A stretch of 64,000 nucleotides of DNA from the NCBI GenBank assembly GCA_013391845.1, contig CP058414.1, positions 446,001 to 510,000 of the forward strand, in the 5' to 3' direction. Each line of letters opens with the position of its first letter. The stretch's first letter is position 1. The notes under the pieces were generated by a model. That model did no database searches and was not told the DNA's origin. It worked only from the letters and a program-made list of their open reading frames with translations. The position numbers were made by a program, and so were the translations under genes. Source of the DNA: Pseudoalteromonas shioyasakiensis. Its GTDB lineage: Bacteria > Pseudomonadota > Gammaproteobacteria > Enterobacterales > Alteromonadaceae. Below, piece after piece: positions 17,898 through 25,047 of this stretch.

Positions 17898-19971
17898 AAC
17901 TCACGCCAAGTTTAAATTGCGTAGGAGCACCCGGGTAGGCCCACAATGCATTGTATGAGCTTGCGATGTACTCTTCATCAAACACATTATCAACATTTAA
18001 TGATACCGTTGTACGTTCAGTCGCTCGCCATTTAGCAAATAAACCAACGGTTTGATAGCTCGGCAGACGAAAAGTCAAATCAGCAGGGTCGCCTAAACGG
18101 TCAGACACATATTGGTAATGACCACCAATCTTTATTTCTTGTGCAAATACACTTAAGTCATGGTTTAAACCAATTGAAAGGTTATTTTTTGGTACGTTAA
18201 CAAGTGGGCTGCCTTTCGGAATTGGTACTAACCAGTCAACATTTAAACTGTCTGTTGCTGTCTCGGCATCTACATAGGCATAAGACAGGTTGTACTCGGT
18301 ATTGTCACCCAATGAACCCGTTAAATCTAACTCAAAACCTGTACTATTTGCTTTACCTACTGGCGTTGAATAACCCACATTGACTGGGTCTGCCACCAGC
18401 ATATTGCTCTTGCTTGCATCAAAGTAAGCAAGCGTGCCGCTGATATTGGCATAGCTAAATTTAACACCGACTTCAAACGAGTCGCTTTCTTCAAAACCGA
18501 ATGGCTTACCTTCTGCGTCGGTGCCGCTAAGTGGTAAAAAGCCTTCTGAGTAGCTTGAGTAAAAGTTAATATCGTCATTAAGAGCGTAAACCACACCCAA
18601 ACGTGGGCTAATGCGATTTTCTTTACTGTTAGAAGCAACACCTGACTTAGTTTCAAAGATGTCTTGCTCAATTTCATCAAAACGCAGACCTAGCATCACT
18701 TTTAGGTTATCGGTTAAATCAAGCTGGTCTTGCAAATAGATACCATAAGCATTTTGCTCTTCTTTATTCTCGTATTGCATGCCCATTTCAGGGCCTTTGC
18801 CAGTGCTGTAATCTGGCTCATAGATATCAATAGTGTAGGTACCATTACCACCACGATAGCGATATAACCCCGTGCGTAATTCATAATCATACGCATCAGC
18901 ACCAACGAGTACATGGTTCGTAATACCTGCAAAATCAAAATGACCACTTAATTCAAAGCGTACAGAGGTATCTTCAGACTCATAATCACGGTAACGATGT
19001 TGACGAGTTAACGTTCTACCATCATCAAACAAAGATTGGCGAGATGGCGATAGTTCAGCATCAGATGATTCTCCTGTCAGGGTTGCTGAACGATAGTTAG
19101 CCCCTGCTAGTAATGACCACTGACTATTAAAATCATAATTATAATTAATCTGATGGCCTCTAGAGTGAACTTTAGTTGGCGCATCAATTGGGTTACCTAA
19201 AAAGCGTGACTCAGGAACGGTATCAAAATCATCATTAAGTACCACAATACCGCGATCATACATTTGCTGTTGGTCAACATATTCAAATTCATAAGTAAGC
19301 GATGACTTGTCGTTAATCTGGTAATAAAGAGAAGGCGTAATGACGAATTTGTCGTGATGTACATAGTCTCTAAAGCTGTCGCTATCTTGCCATGCACCGT
19401 TGATTCTAAATGCTAAATCATCGGTCAGACCATTGGTGTAATCACCTTGAATACGCTTGTGGTCATCACTGCCAAATTCGGCTTGAAGTTGGCCTTGCTG
19501 ATAAAACTGCGGTTTTTTAGTGATGATGTTAATTGTACCACCCGGCTCTGAGCGACCATAGAGTGCTGAGCCCGGCCCTTTTAACACTTCAATATATTCA
19601 ATGTTTGATACATCACGCGGACCTGCAAAACCGCGACCACCACTAAAGCCGTTAACTAAATAGCCAGATGGCATATTTTCGTTACCCGACAAGCCACGAA
19701 TAGAGTAGCTGTCCCATAACGCACCGCCATTATTTTTACGACTAATACTGGCAGAAAAATCGAGTGCATCGCGAAACTTAGTGATACCGTTATCAGTCAT
19801 CATGTCTTTACTTAATGTGGTGATCGATTGCGGTAAATCTTTTGTTGGAATATCACCACGAAACGCTTGTTTATGCTCGATAGTGATCGTTTCCATATCG
19901 CTGTTATCAGCTGCATGTGTATTTGCTGCAAATGCCGCAGCTAAGGCTAAACTAAGAGTTGAGTACTTCAT
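17887..19971 (-). CDS. TonB-dependent siderophore-type receptor
   Basis: 694 residues. Signal peptide about 1-20 (NTHA|ADN), TonB box METITI, plug domain with RGLSGNENMPSGYLVNG and VLKGPGSALYGRSEPGGTINIITKKP (about 60-170), and a 22-strand barrel ending in the outer-membrane signature GVSYDF. The plug is of the siderophore (FhuA/FpvA-like) class and lacks the His-rich loops of the receptor at 22563. Two 15-base Zur-box-like sites lie 35-77 bases upstream of its start, arranged exactly as at the ZnuD-like gene. I see no clear Fur box. The overlap with the DUF1624 gene suggests one operon. The ligand may therefore be a zinc-carrying chelate rather than ferric siderophore; this is inference. Confidence 0.88.
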   Translation of the reverse strand: MKYSTLSLALAAAFAANTHAADNSDMETITIEHKQAFRGDIPTKDLPQSITTLSKDMMTDNGITKFRDALDFSASISRKNNGGALWDSYSIRGLSGNENMPSGYLVNGFSGGRGFAGPRDVSNIEYIEVLKGPGSALYGRSEPGGTINIITKKPQFYQQGQLQAEFGSDDHKRIQGDYTNGLTDDLAFRINGAWQDSDSFRDYVHHDKFVITPSLYYQINDKSSLTYEFEYVDQQQMYDRGIVVLNDDFDTVPESRFLGNPIDAPTKVHSRGHQINYNYDFNSQWSLLAGANYRSATLTGESSDAELSPSRQSLFDDGRTLTRQHRYRDYESEDTSVRFELSGHFDFAGITNHVLVGADAYDYELRTGLYRYRGGNGTYTIDIYEPDYSTGKGPEMGMQYENKEEQNAYGIYLQDQLDLTDNLKVMLGLRFDEIEQDIFETKSGVASNSKENRISPRLGVVYALNDDINFYSSYSEGFLPLSGTDAEGKPFGFEESDSFEVGVKFSYANISGTLAYFDASKSNMLVADPVNVGYSTPVGKANSTGFELDLTGSLGDNTEYNLSYAYVDAETATDSLNVDWLVPIPKGSPLVNVPKNNLSIGLNHDLSVFAQEIKIGGHYQYVSDRLGDPADLTFRLPSYQTVGLFAKWRATERTTVSLNVDNVFDEEYIASSYNALWAYPGAPTQFKLGVSYDF

Positions 19972-20005
19972 AAGGTCTAATTGTAGAGATTAAGGGAAAA
20001 CGTTT

Positions 20006-20020
20006 TGTTATAAAATAACA
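20006..20020. promoter_or_regulatory. Zur-box-like operator 1 of receptor promoter
   Basis: TGTTATAAAATAACA is a near-perfect palindrome and differs at one defined position from the enterobacterial Zur core TGTTATANTATAACA (established consensus, from memory). It lies 35 bases upstream of the siderophore-type receptor start, in the divergent region with the TonB-like gene at 20153. Confidence 0.75.
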
Positions 20021-20033
20021 CAAACAACCAAGC

Positions 20034-20048
20034 TGATATAGTATAACA
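20034..20048. promoter_or_regulatory. Zur-box-like operator 2 of receptor promoter
   Basis: TGATATAGTATAACA differs from TGTTATANTATAACA at one defined position. It starts 28 bases after operator 1, the same distance as between the two sites at 22501 and 22529. Confidence 0.75.
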
Positions 20049-20152
20049 AATCATTTAGTACCGAATTTTTACTATCTTTTTATTGTTTACATAATACAAG
20101 TTCATCATTAGTATTAATAAATGACCAAAAAACAAACAAGTTAAGGAAAACT

Positions 20153-20617
20153 ATGTATAAATCACTTTTAGCATTAACGCTTACATGCGCATCAATCAGC
20201 TCATTCGCAAACCCTGACTTATCACGTAAATTTCCATTTGTTGATATTCAAGCACAGGTACTCGATACCACTACGGATAAGCCTAGCTGGCAACGACTCC
20301 CACCAATGTCTCATGTACAATACCCGACAGGGCTGTTGAATCGACAAGGCAGTGGCTGCGCAATTGTCAACTTTCAGGTAACACCACAAGGCGATGTGAA
20401 AAATCTAAATATAGAAAATTCAGCACCTAAGCGCTTTAGTAAAGATGTTAGAAAGGCAGCAAGACAAATAGTGAGAGACTGGCATTGGCCAGAGCGTAAG
20501 GGCGAACAAGTGATTGAGTTAACCATGCGTTTTGACTACTGCTTAACACACGACTTCGACAAAAAGAGTGAAGCCGTTGCCATGTGCGTCGAACATTCAG
20601 AACAAGCCTGCGAGTAA
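20153..20617 (+). CDS. Exported TonB C-terminal-domain-like protein
   Basis: 154 residues with a signal peptide (about 1-19, SFA|NPD). The segment VQYPTGLLNRQGSGCAIVNFQVTPQGDVKN and the later FSKDVRKAARQIVRDWHWPE match the TonB C-terminal fold: a YP start, a G.....V.F.V...G.V strand pair and a terminal helix before W.W.P. It has no transmembrane anchor or Pro-rich linker, so it is not a classical energy transducer. Four Cys in the mature part may form disulfides. It shares the intergenic region with the receptor at 17887 and its Zur-box-like sites, so it may be zinc-controlled too. Role unknown. Confidence 0.7.
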   Translation: MYKSLLALTLTCASISSFANPDLSRKFPFVDIQAQVLDTTTDKPSWQRLPPMSHVQYPTGLLNRQGSGCAIVNFQVTPQGDVKNLNIENSAPKRFSKDVRKAARQIVRDWHWPERKGEQVIELTMRFDYCLTHDFDKKSEAVAMCVEHSEQACE

Positions 20618-20702
20618 ACAATAAATTTGCCATGCAGATACTTGAGCCAATGCCAGCTATTGCCTACAATGGCGCACAATTTATTCAATGCAGATCGCAA
20701 CT

Positions 20703-20948
20703 ATGACTGATACACAAAAACCAGAATTACCAAACCAACTTTCTATCAACCCACGTAGTAAATTTTATGTGGAAGAAGTTTTCGAACATGAAATTGGTGT
20801 AAAACTTAACGGCAAAGAGCGTTTTGACGTTGAAGAATATAATATCAGCGAAGGCTGGATCAAAGTCGCTTCTCCAAAAGCGCTTGATCGCCGTGGCCAA
20901 CCTTTACTATTAAAAGTAAAAGGGTCTGTAGAAGTCTTCTACAAGTAA
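20703..20948 (+). CDS. DUF3297 family protein
   Basis: 81 residues from the ATG at 20703; an upstream in-frame ATG at 20688 would add five residues. It matches DUF3297 across its length: LPNQLSINPRSKFY, GVKLNGKERFDVEEYNISEGWIKV, and K.LDRRG.PL..K..G.VE.FY. A small cytoplasmic protein without signal peptide or known function, widespread in Proteobacteria. It ends at a terminator-like hairpin facing the MerC gene. Confidence 0.85.
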   Translation: MTDTQKPELPNQLSINPRSKFYVEEVFEHEIGVKLNGKERFDVEEYNISEGWIKVASPKALDRRGQPLLLKVKGSVEVFYK

Positions 20949-20968
20949 TTCAGTTATTACTGAATGAG

Positions 20969-21005
20969 CTTGTTGGCCAATCAATGCTTGGCCAACAAGT
21001 TTATA
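20969..21005. terminator. Hairpin between convergent DUF3297 and MerC genes
   Basis: Perfect 12-bp stem CTTGTTGGCCAA (20969-20980) / TTGGCCAACAAG (20988-20999) with a 7-base loop, followed by TTTATAT. The strong stem makes it a likely terminator although the T-run is weak. Confidence 0.7.
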
Positions 21006-21008
21006 TCT

Positions 21009-21410
21009 CTACGAACTAAGGCACTCATTCCCTCGTTTTTTTCCGCACAAGCGAAAGTTAAACCAATGCCCAATGACGACAAATAGCGAGCCCAATAAAG
21101 TAAGTATTTTTTCTCCCGCCTCACCAATAATATTTTCGCCAAGCAGCACTGCCGCAGACAACAACACCAGCCCTGCACCGCCTAGCATCAATAATCGGTA
21201 ACGCTTATGTTTTTTACAGCCTAAAAACAGTGCTAATAAGCTACTTGGCAGTACCGCAACCAACATCCAAAAATGAAACTGTTCGTTACCTAAACCCAAT
21301 GCTGCAGCACTTGGTAATAAAACCAATAACACAGGCACAGCTAAGCAGTGAATAGCACACATAGCTGATAACCCTATGGCAAATTTGTCCATCTTTTCTT
21401 GTAATTTCAC
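21009..21410 (-). CDS. MerC-domain inner-membrane protein
   Basis: 133 residues, four predicted membrane segments. MDKFAIGLSAMCAIHCLAVPVLL carries the CxxxC-like pair (AMCAIHC) typical of MerC metal-uptake proteins; the C-terminus has HWFNFRLCGKKRGNECLSS with further Cys. MerC imports Hg2+ in mercury-resistance operons, but no mer genes are present. Here it follows a zur-like gene (45 bases apart) in a zinc cluster, so transport of zinc or another soft metal is more likely. Function inferred from context. Confidence 0.8.
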   Translation of the reverse strand: MKLQEKMDKFAIGLSAMCAIHCLAVPVLLVLLPSAAALGLGNEQFHFWMLVAVLPSSLLALFLGCKKHKRYRLLMLGGAGLVLLSAAVLLGENIIGEAGEKILTLLGSLFVVIGHWFNFRLCGKKRGNECLSS

Positions 21411-21455
21411 TGAATAATTCCTATAAAATTGAACACATGAATTATTAAAAACGCG

Positions 21456-21923
21456 TCAAGCAATTTTTGCTTGGCACTCATTGCATACACCCATCATTTC
21501 AAATTGCTTTGTTTGTGAGGTAAAACCTGCATCATCAAAATGAGGGAAAAGCTTTGCAACATCACTCTGTGAAACCGCTAAAGTCTCTACTTTTTGGCAA
21601 TGACGGCAAATCAAAAACAAAGAAATCTCACGCTTAAAAACCTCACTGTCGGTACCGTAAGCGATATATTTGTTAGCACTATTAAGCCTGCGAACAAGGT
21701 TTACCGATTCTAAAAAGCTCAAGATTCGATAAACAGACATGACAGATACACTCGAGCTTGTGCGCAGCTTATAACAACTGGCCAACTCGTAGGCCGATAG
21801 CGGTACGTCTGTGGTTAGTAATATTTGCAGTATTTGCTTGCGCTGAATGGTGAATTTTCGGCCATGTTCAAGGCAAACCTGCTTTGCTTTATTAAGTGTG
21901 CTGGTTAATCGCTGTTTATTCAT
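21456..21923 (-). CDS. zur: Fur-family regulator, probable Zur
   Basis: 155 residues from the ATG at 21923, chosen because it gives the common 4-base ATGA overlap with the upstream gene; a GTG three codons earlier is possible. An N-terminal winged helix (FTIQRKQILQILLTTDVPLSAYEL, SVMSVYRILSFLESVNLV) is followed by a dimerisation domain with the structural zinc site CRHC (LICRHCQKVETL) and CNEC (GVCNECQAK). Its place between MerC and a ZrgA-like gene, near receptors with Zur-box-like promoters, supports zinc-responsive repression over iron. It should bind the sites at 20006-20048 and 22501-22543. Confidence 0.85.
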   Translation of the reverse strand: MNKQRLTSTLNKAKQVCLEHGRKFTIQRKQILQILLTTDVPLSAYELASCYKLRTSSSVSVMSVYRILSFLESVNLVRRLNSANKYIAYGTDSEVFKREISLFLICRHCQKVETLAVSQSDVAKLFPHFDDAGFTSQTKQFEMMGVCNECQAKIA

Positions 21924-22435
21924 AGCGGCCACTCAATATAAGGTTTTGTTGCTGTAAGCTCGGCTATCCCTTGCGCTTGCTCTGTAATCCACTGCGCTTC
22001 TATAACAGATATCGCTTCAGCCCATGCAAACAAAGTAACAGTGACTTTAGAGACCGGTTTATCACAACTAAACGAGTATTCAACTTCAAGGTCTTGATGT
22101 GAATGATGAGAGTGATGCTCAAATGGGTTTTCAAAATTTGCATGAATAAGCTTACATTCGCCGTTAAATGTCACTAACTGCTCTGAATTTGCTAACTGGG
22201 CTAATGTTTGTTTGATAATTTGCTTTTGCTCAGCGGTTTCAGGCTGATGCTCAAAGCCAAAAATATCTCCAGCCGGCAAAATTAACTTAACTTGCCACTT
22301 ACCTTGGTCATGAACCACAAAAAGCACTCCCTCACCATGTGAATGATGATGGTGTTGATGCCCTTGAGCTGAAAAAATACATCCAACCATCAAGCATATC
22401 ACTACCAATTTTGCTGCTTTCATAACCACAATCAC
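21920..22435 (-). CDS. DUF2796 His-rich periplasmic protein, ZrgA-like
   Basis: 171 residues. Signal peptide to about SAQG|H (residue 25), then a His cluster HQHHHHSHGEG and a second one HHSHHSHQD around residues 115-123. The segments VKLILPAGDIFGFEHQPETAEQK and the C-terminal beta region match DUF2796, the family of the Vibrio cholerae zinc-uptake protein ZrgA. It probably captures zinc in the periplasm. First gene of a minus-strand operon with zur and merC, divergent from the ZnuD-like receptor across the paired Zur-box-like sites. Confidence 0.85.
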   Translation of the reverse strand: MIVVMKAAKLVVICLMVGCIFSAQGHQHHHHSHGEGVLFVVHDQGKWQVKLILPAGDIFGFEHQPETAEQKQIIKQTLAQLANSEQLVTFNGECKLIHANFENPFEHHSHHSHQDLEVEYSFSCDKPVSKVTVTLFAWAEAISVIEAQWITEQAQGIAELTATKPYIEWPL

Positions 22436-22500
22436 TCCATTTACCTCTCTTTAAGCATACTGTTACAAAAAAGAATAAAACTCATTCGTCGATTCATACT

Positions 22501-22515
22501 TGATACATTATAACA
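22501..22515. promoter_or_regulatory. Zur-box-like operator 1 of the divergent zinc promoter
   Basis: TGATACATTATAACA differs from TGTTATANTATAACA at two defined positions. It lies between the divergent ZrgA-like and ZnuD-like genes, 48 bases before the receptor ATG. Confidence 0.7.
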
Positions 22516-22528
22516 ATTAAAGCACAAT

Positions 22529-22543
22529 TGATACGTTATAACA
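22529..22543. promoter_or_regulatory. Zur-box-like operator 2 of the divergent zinc promoter
   Basis: TGATACGTTATAACA, nearly identical to the site at 22501 and beginning 28 bases later. Together they reproduce the spacing at 20006/20034. Confidence 0.7.
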
Positions 22544-22562
22544 TACCAAAGAGTGATGCATA

Positions 22563-24989
22563 ATGAATAACATCTCAAGAGTCGCTGTCGTCATAGCAGC
22601 ATTATTACCAGCCAGTGTCTTGGCGCAATCAATCAAAGGCGTTGTTTTAAATAACCAAGGTAAAGCAGTTGCTAATGCAACAGTTGACCTTGAAGGCTCA
22701 GATCAAAAAGTAACAACTAATGACAAAGGTGAGTTTGAAATCAGCGGCTTAAATAACGGCTTAAAAGAGCTGCATATTTCAGCCCCAGGTTACGCTCACT
22801 TGCACCGAGATATCACACTTGCCAATGACCAAGACCACACTACAACTTTTAATCTAAAACGTTCACCCATTGAAGTTATTGATATTGAAGCAACACCGAT
22901 TCATATGTCGGCAATGGAATCTGCTTCACCAGTTAGTGTGTTATCTGGCGAGCAATTAAGACGCCAACAAGCATCAACGCTTGGTGATAGCCTTGAAAAA
23001 CTACCCGGCGTTAACACAAACTTCCATGCCAAGGTTGCCAGTACCCCTGTGATCCGTGGTTTAAGCGGACCACGTGTTTTAATAACGCAAAATGGCCTAG
23101 ATGTGAGTGATGTGTCACGTGTTGGTCCTGATCACTCAGTTGCATCTGAAGCATCAACGGCGCAGCAAATTGAAGTTTTACGTGGCCCAGCAACTCTTTT
23201 TTATGGCAGCGGCGCAATTGGTGGTGTCGTCAACGTGGTTGATAGCAGAGTGCCAACTGACAGCACTACACGTGGCGAGTGGAACCTAGAACATAACTCT
23301 GTAGATGAGCAAAAAATTGCTTCGTTTAATGCTACTACAGGAACAGAGTCGTTTGCCTTTTATGCTGATGCATTCTGGCGTGAATCAGACGATTACGAAG
23401 TACCTGTAGCTGCCGATATTGACGACACCGAGCGCAGCTCAAAGTACGTAGTAGAAAACAGTAATGAAGACTCAGATGGCTTTACTGTAGGCACTAGCTA
23501 CTTATTTGAGCAAGGTTACGTTGGCGTTGCGGTTGAGCAGTTTAACCGCCAATACGGTATTCCTGGCCATACACATGGTGAAGAAGAGCATGAAGAACAT
23601 GACCACGAAGAGGTGCACAGCGAAGAAGAAGCCGTTTTTGCAGACCTCGAGCAAACCAAAATCCAGCTACTTGGTGAATACAATATCGACAGTGAATGGC
23701 TAAGCAAAATTAACTTACGTGCTGGCCACACAGACTACGAACACGCTGAAATCGAACACGGTGCAGTAGGCACAATCTTCAAAAACGAAACCAATGAGCT
23801 TCGCGTTGACATTCTGCATAGCCAATTTGATGAGTGGAATGGTGGCGTTAGCTTTCATTACAAAAAAAGTGATGTTGAAGCACAAGGCTCTGAAGCCTTC
23901 ACCCCCCCTTCTGTTACTGAAAGTATTGCCTTTGCAATTATGGAAGAAAAGCATTTTGGTGATTTTTTAGTGCAATTAGGTGGCCGTGTTGAGCGAGTCA
24001 CTATTGATGCTAACAATGTGCTGTTACCAGAAATTGACGCCCATGCTCATGATGAAGAAGGCGATGAGCACGACCATGACCACGAACATGAACACGAAGA
24101 ATCAAACTACACACGTGTATTTGATGTTGCCCAAGAGTTCACACCGGTGAGTTTATCAACAGGGGTGGTATGGGATTTTACTCCGGGTTATAACCTTGGT
24201 TTATCGGTATCGCGTTCTGAGCGAGCTCCGTCTGCTTCTGAGCTGTTATCTTTCGGCCCACACATAGGCACAGCAACCTATGAAGTCGGTGCGCTTTTCG
24301 ATACTCATGACGGTCATTTTGAGCTTTCACAAGAAGCTATTGATTTAGAAACTGCAAATAATATCGACCTTACATTTCGTAAAACCGAGGGTGATGTTGG
24401 TTTTATCTTCAATGCATTTTACAACCAAGTAGATAACTATTATTACCAGATCAACACAGGTTTTTACGCTGAAAGCGGTCATGACCACGACCATGGTGAC
24501 GAACATAACCTCGAAGATGAGCACGATCATTCATCTGAACTACCCGTTTATTTATTTAAAACAGACGATGTTGTTTTACATGGTTTTGAAGCGCAAGTTG
24601 CTTGGCAGCTAACCGACGAATTAAAAGTCGATTTATTCTCAGATTATGTACGTGCTCGCCTAAAAGACGGTGGAGATTTACCGCGTACTCCACCACTGCG
24701 TTTTGGTACCGAGTTTAGCTATCAAACAGAGAATCTAACGGCAAATATTCACGTTACACGCTACCAAGAACAAGACCGCATAGCGCATGAAGAAACCACA
24801 ACTGACGGCTACACCCTCGTTGATGCCAGCATCTCTTATGACTTATCGGTACTGAACCAAGACCTATCGCTGTATTTAAAAGGCACAAACTTAACGGACA
24901 CAGAAGCTCGCGTTCATAGCTCATTCTTAAAAAATATTGCACCACGTCCTGGGCGCAGTTTTGCGCTTGGTGTTCGCGGCTACTTCTAA
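22563..24989 (+). CDS. His-rich ZnuD-like TonB-dependent zinc receptor
   Basis: 808 residues. Signal peptide about 1-21 (VLA|QSI), then a carboxypeptidase-regulatory-like domain (about 22-100), plug domain (IRGLSGPRVLITQNGLDVSDV, VLRGPATLFYGSGAIGGVVNVVDSRVP; about 115-225) and a barrel ending LGVRGYF. Three extracellular-type loops are dense in His, Asp and Glu: about residues 337-357, 493-512 and 640-656 (for example HDHDHEHEHEE). This matches ZnuD of Neisseria and its relatives, which import zinc across the outer membrane. It sits behind two Zur-box-like sites and is followed by an AztD-like gene. A 30-base tandem duplication covers its stop codon. Confidence 0.92.
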   Translation: MNNISRVAVVIAALLPASVLAQSIKGVVLNNQGKAVANATVDLEGSDQKVTTNDKGEFEISGLNNGLKELHISAPGYAHLHRDITLANDQDHTTTFNLKRSPIEVIDIEATPIHMSAMESASPVSVLSGEQLRRQQASTLGDSLEKLPGVNTNFHAKVASTPVIRGLSGPRVLITQNGLDVSDVSRVGPDHSVASEASTAQQIEVLRGPATLFYGSGAIGGVVNVVDSRVPTDSTTRGEWNLEHNSVDEQKIASFNATTGTESFAFYADAFWRESDDYEVPVAADIDDTERSSKYVVENSNEDSDGFTVGTSYLFEQGYVGVAVEQFNRQYGIPGHTHGEEEHEEHDHEEVHSEEEAVFADLEQTKIQLLGEYNIDSEWLSKINLRAGHTDYEHAEIEHGAVGTIFKNETNELRVDILHSQFDEWNGGVSFHYKKSDVEAQGSEAFTPPSVTESIAFAIMEEKHFGDFLVQLGGRVERVTIDANNVLLPEIDAHAHDEEGDEHDHDHEHEHEESNYTRVFDVAQEFTPVSLSTGVVWDFTPGYNLGLSVSRSERAPSASELLSFGPHIGTATYEVGALFDTHDGHFELSQEAIDLETANNIDLTFRKTEGDVGFIFNAFYNQVDNYYYQINTGFYAESGHDHDHGDEHNLEDEHDHSSELPVYLFKTDDVVLHGFEAQVAWQLTDELKVDLFSDYVRARLKDGGDLPRTPPLRFGTEFSYQTENLTANIHVTRYQEQDRIAHEETTTDGYTLVDASISYDLSVLNQDLSLYLKGTNLTDTEARVHSSFLKNIAPRPGRSFALGVRGYF

Positions 24990-25035
24990 AACATAATTAC
25001 AAATAGCGGCTACTTCTAAAACATAATTACAAATA
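24976..25035 (+). repeat. Perfect 30-bp tandem duplication over the receptor stop codon
   Basis: Bases 24976-25005 and 25006-25035 are identical. The unit holds the end of the last Arg codon, the final codons GYF, the stop TAA and 16 bases of leader. The second copy therefore places a non-functional RGYF-stop remnant between the receptor and the next gene without changing either product. Confidence 0.97.
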
Positions 25036-25047
25036 AAGGAAACCTAC

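Noticed and set aside
19972..20152. Fur box for the siderophore-type receptor
   Set aside because: No good GATAATGATAATCATTATC-type match; the palindromes present fit the Zur core much better.
21009..21410. Mercury-resistance operon
   Set aside because: MerC-domain gene only; no merR, merA, merT or merP nearby, and the context is zinc.
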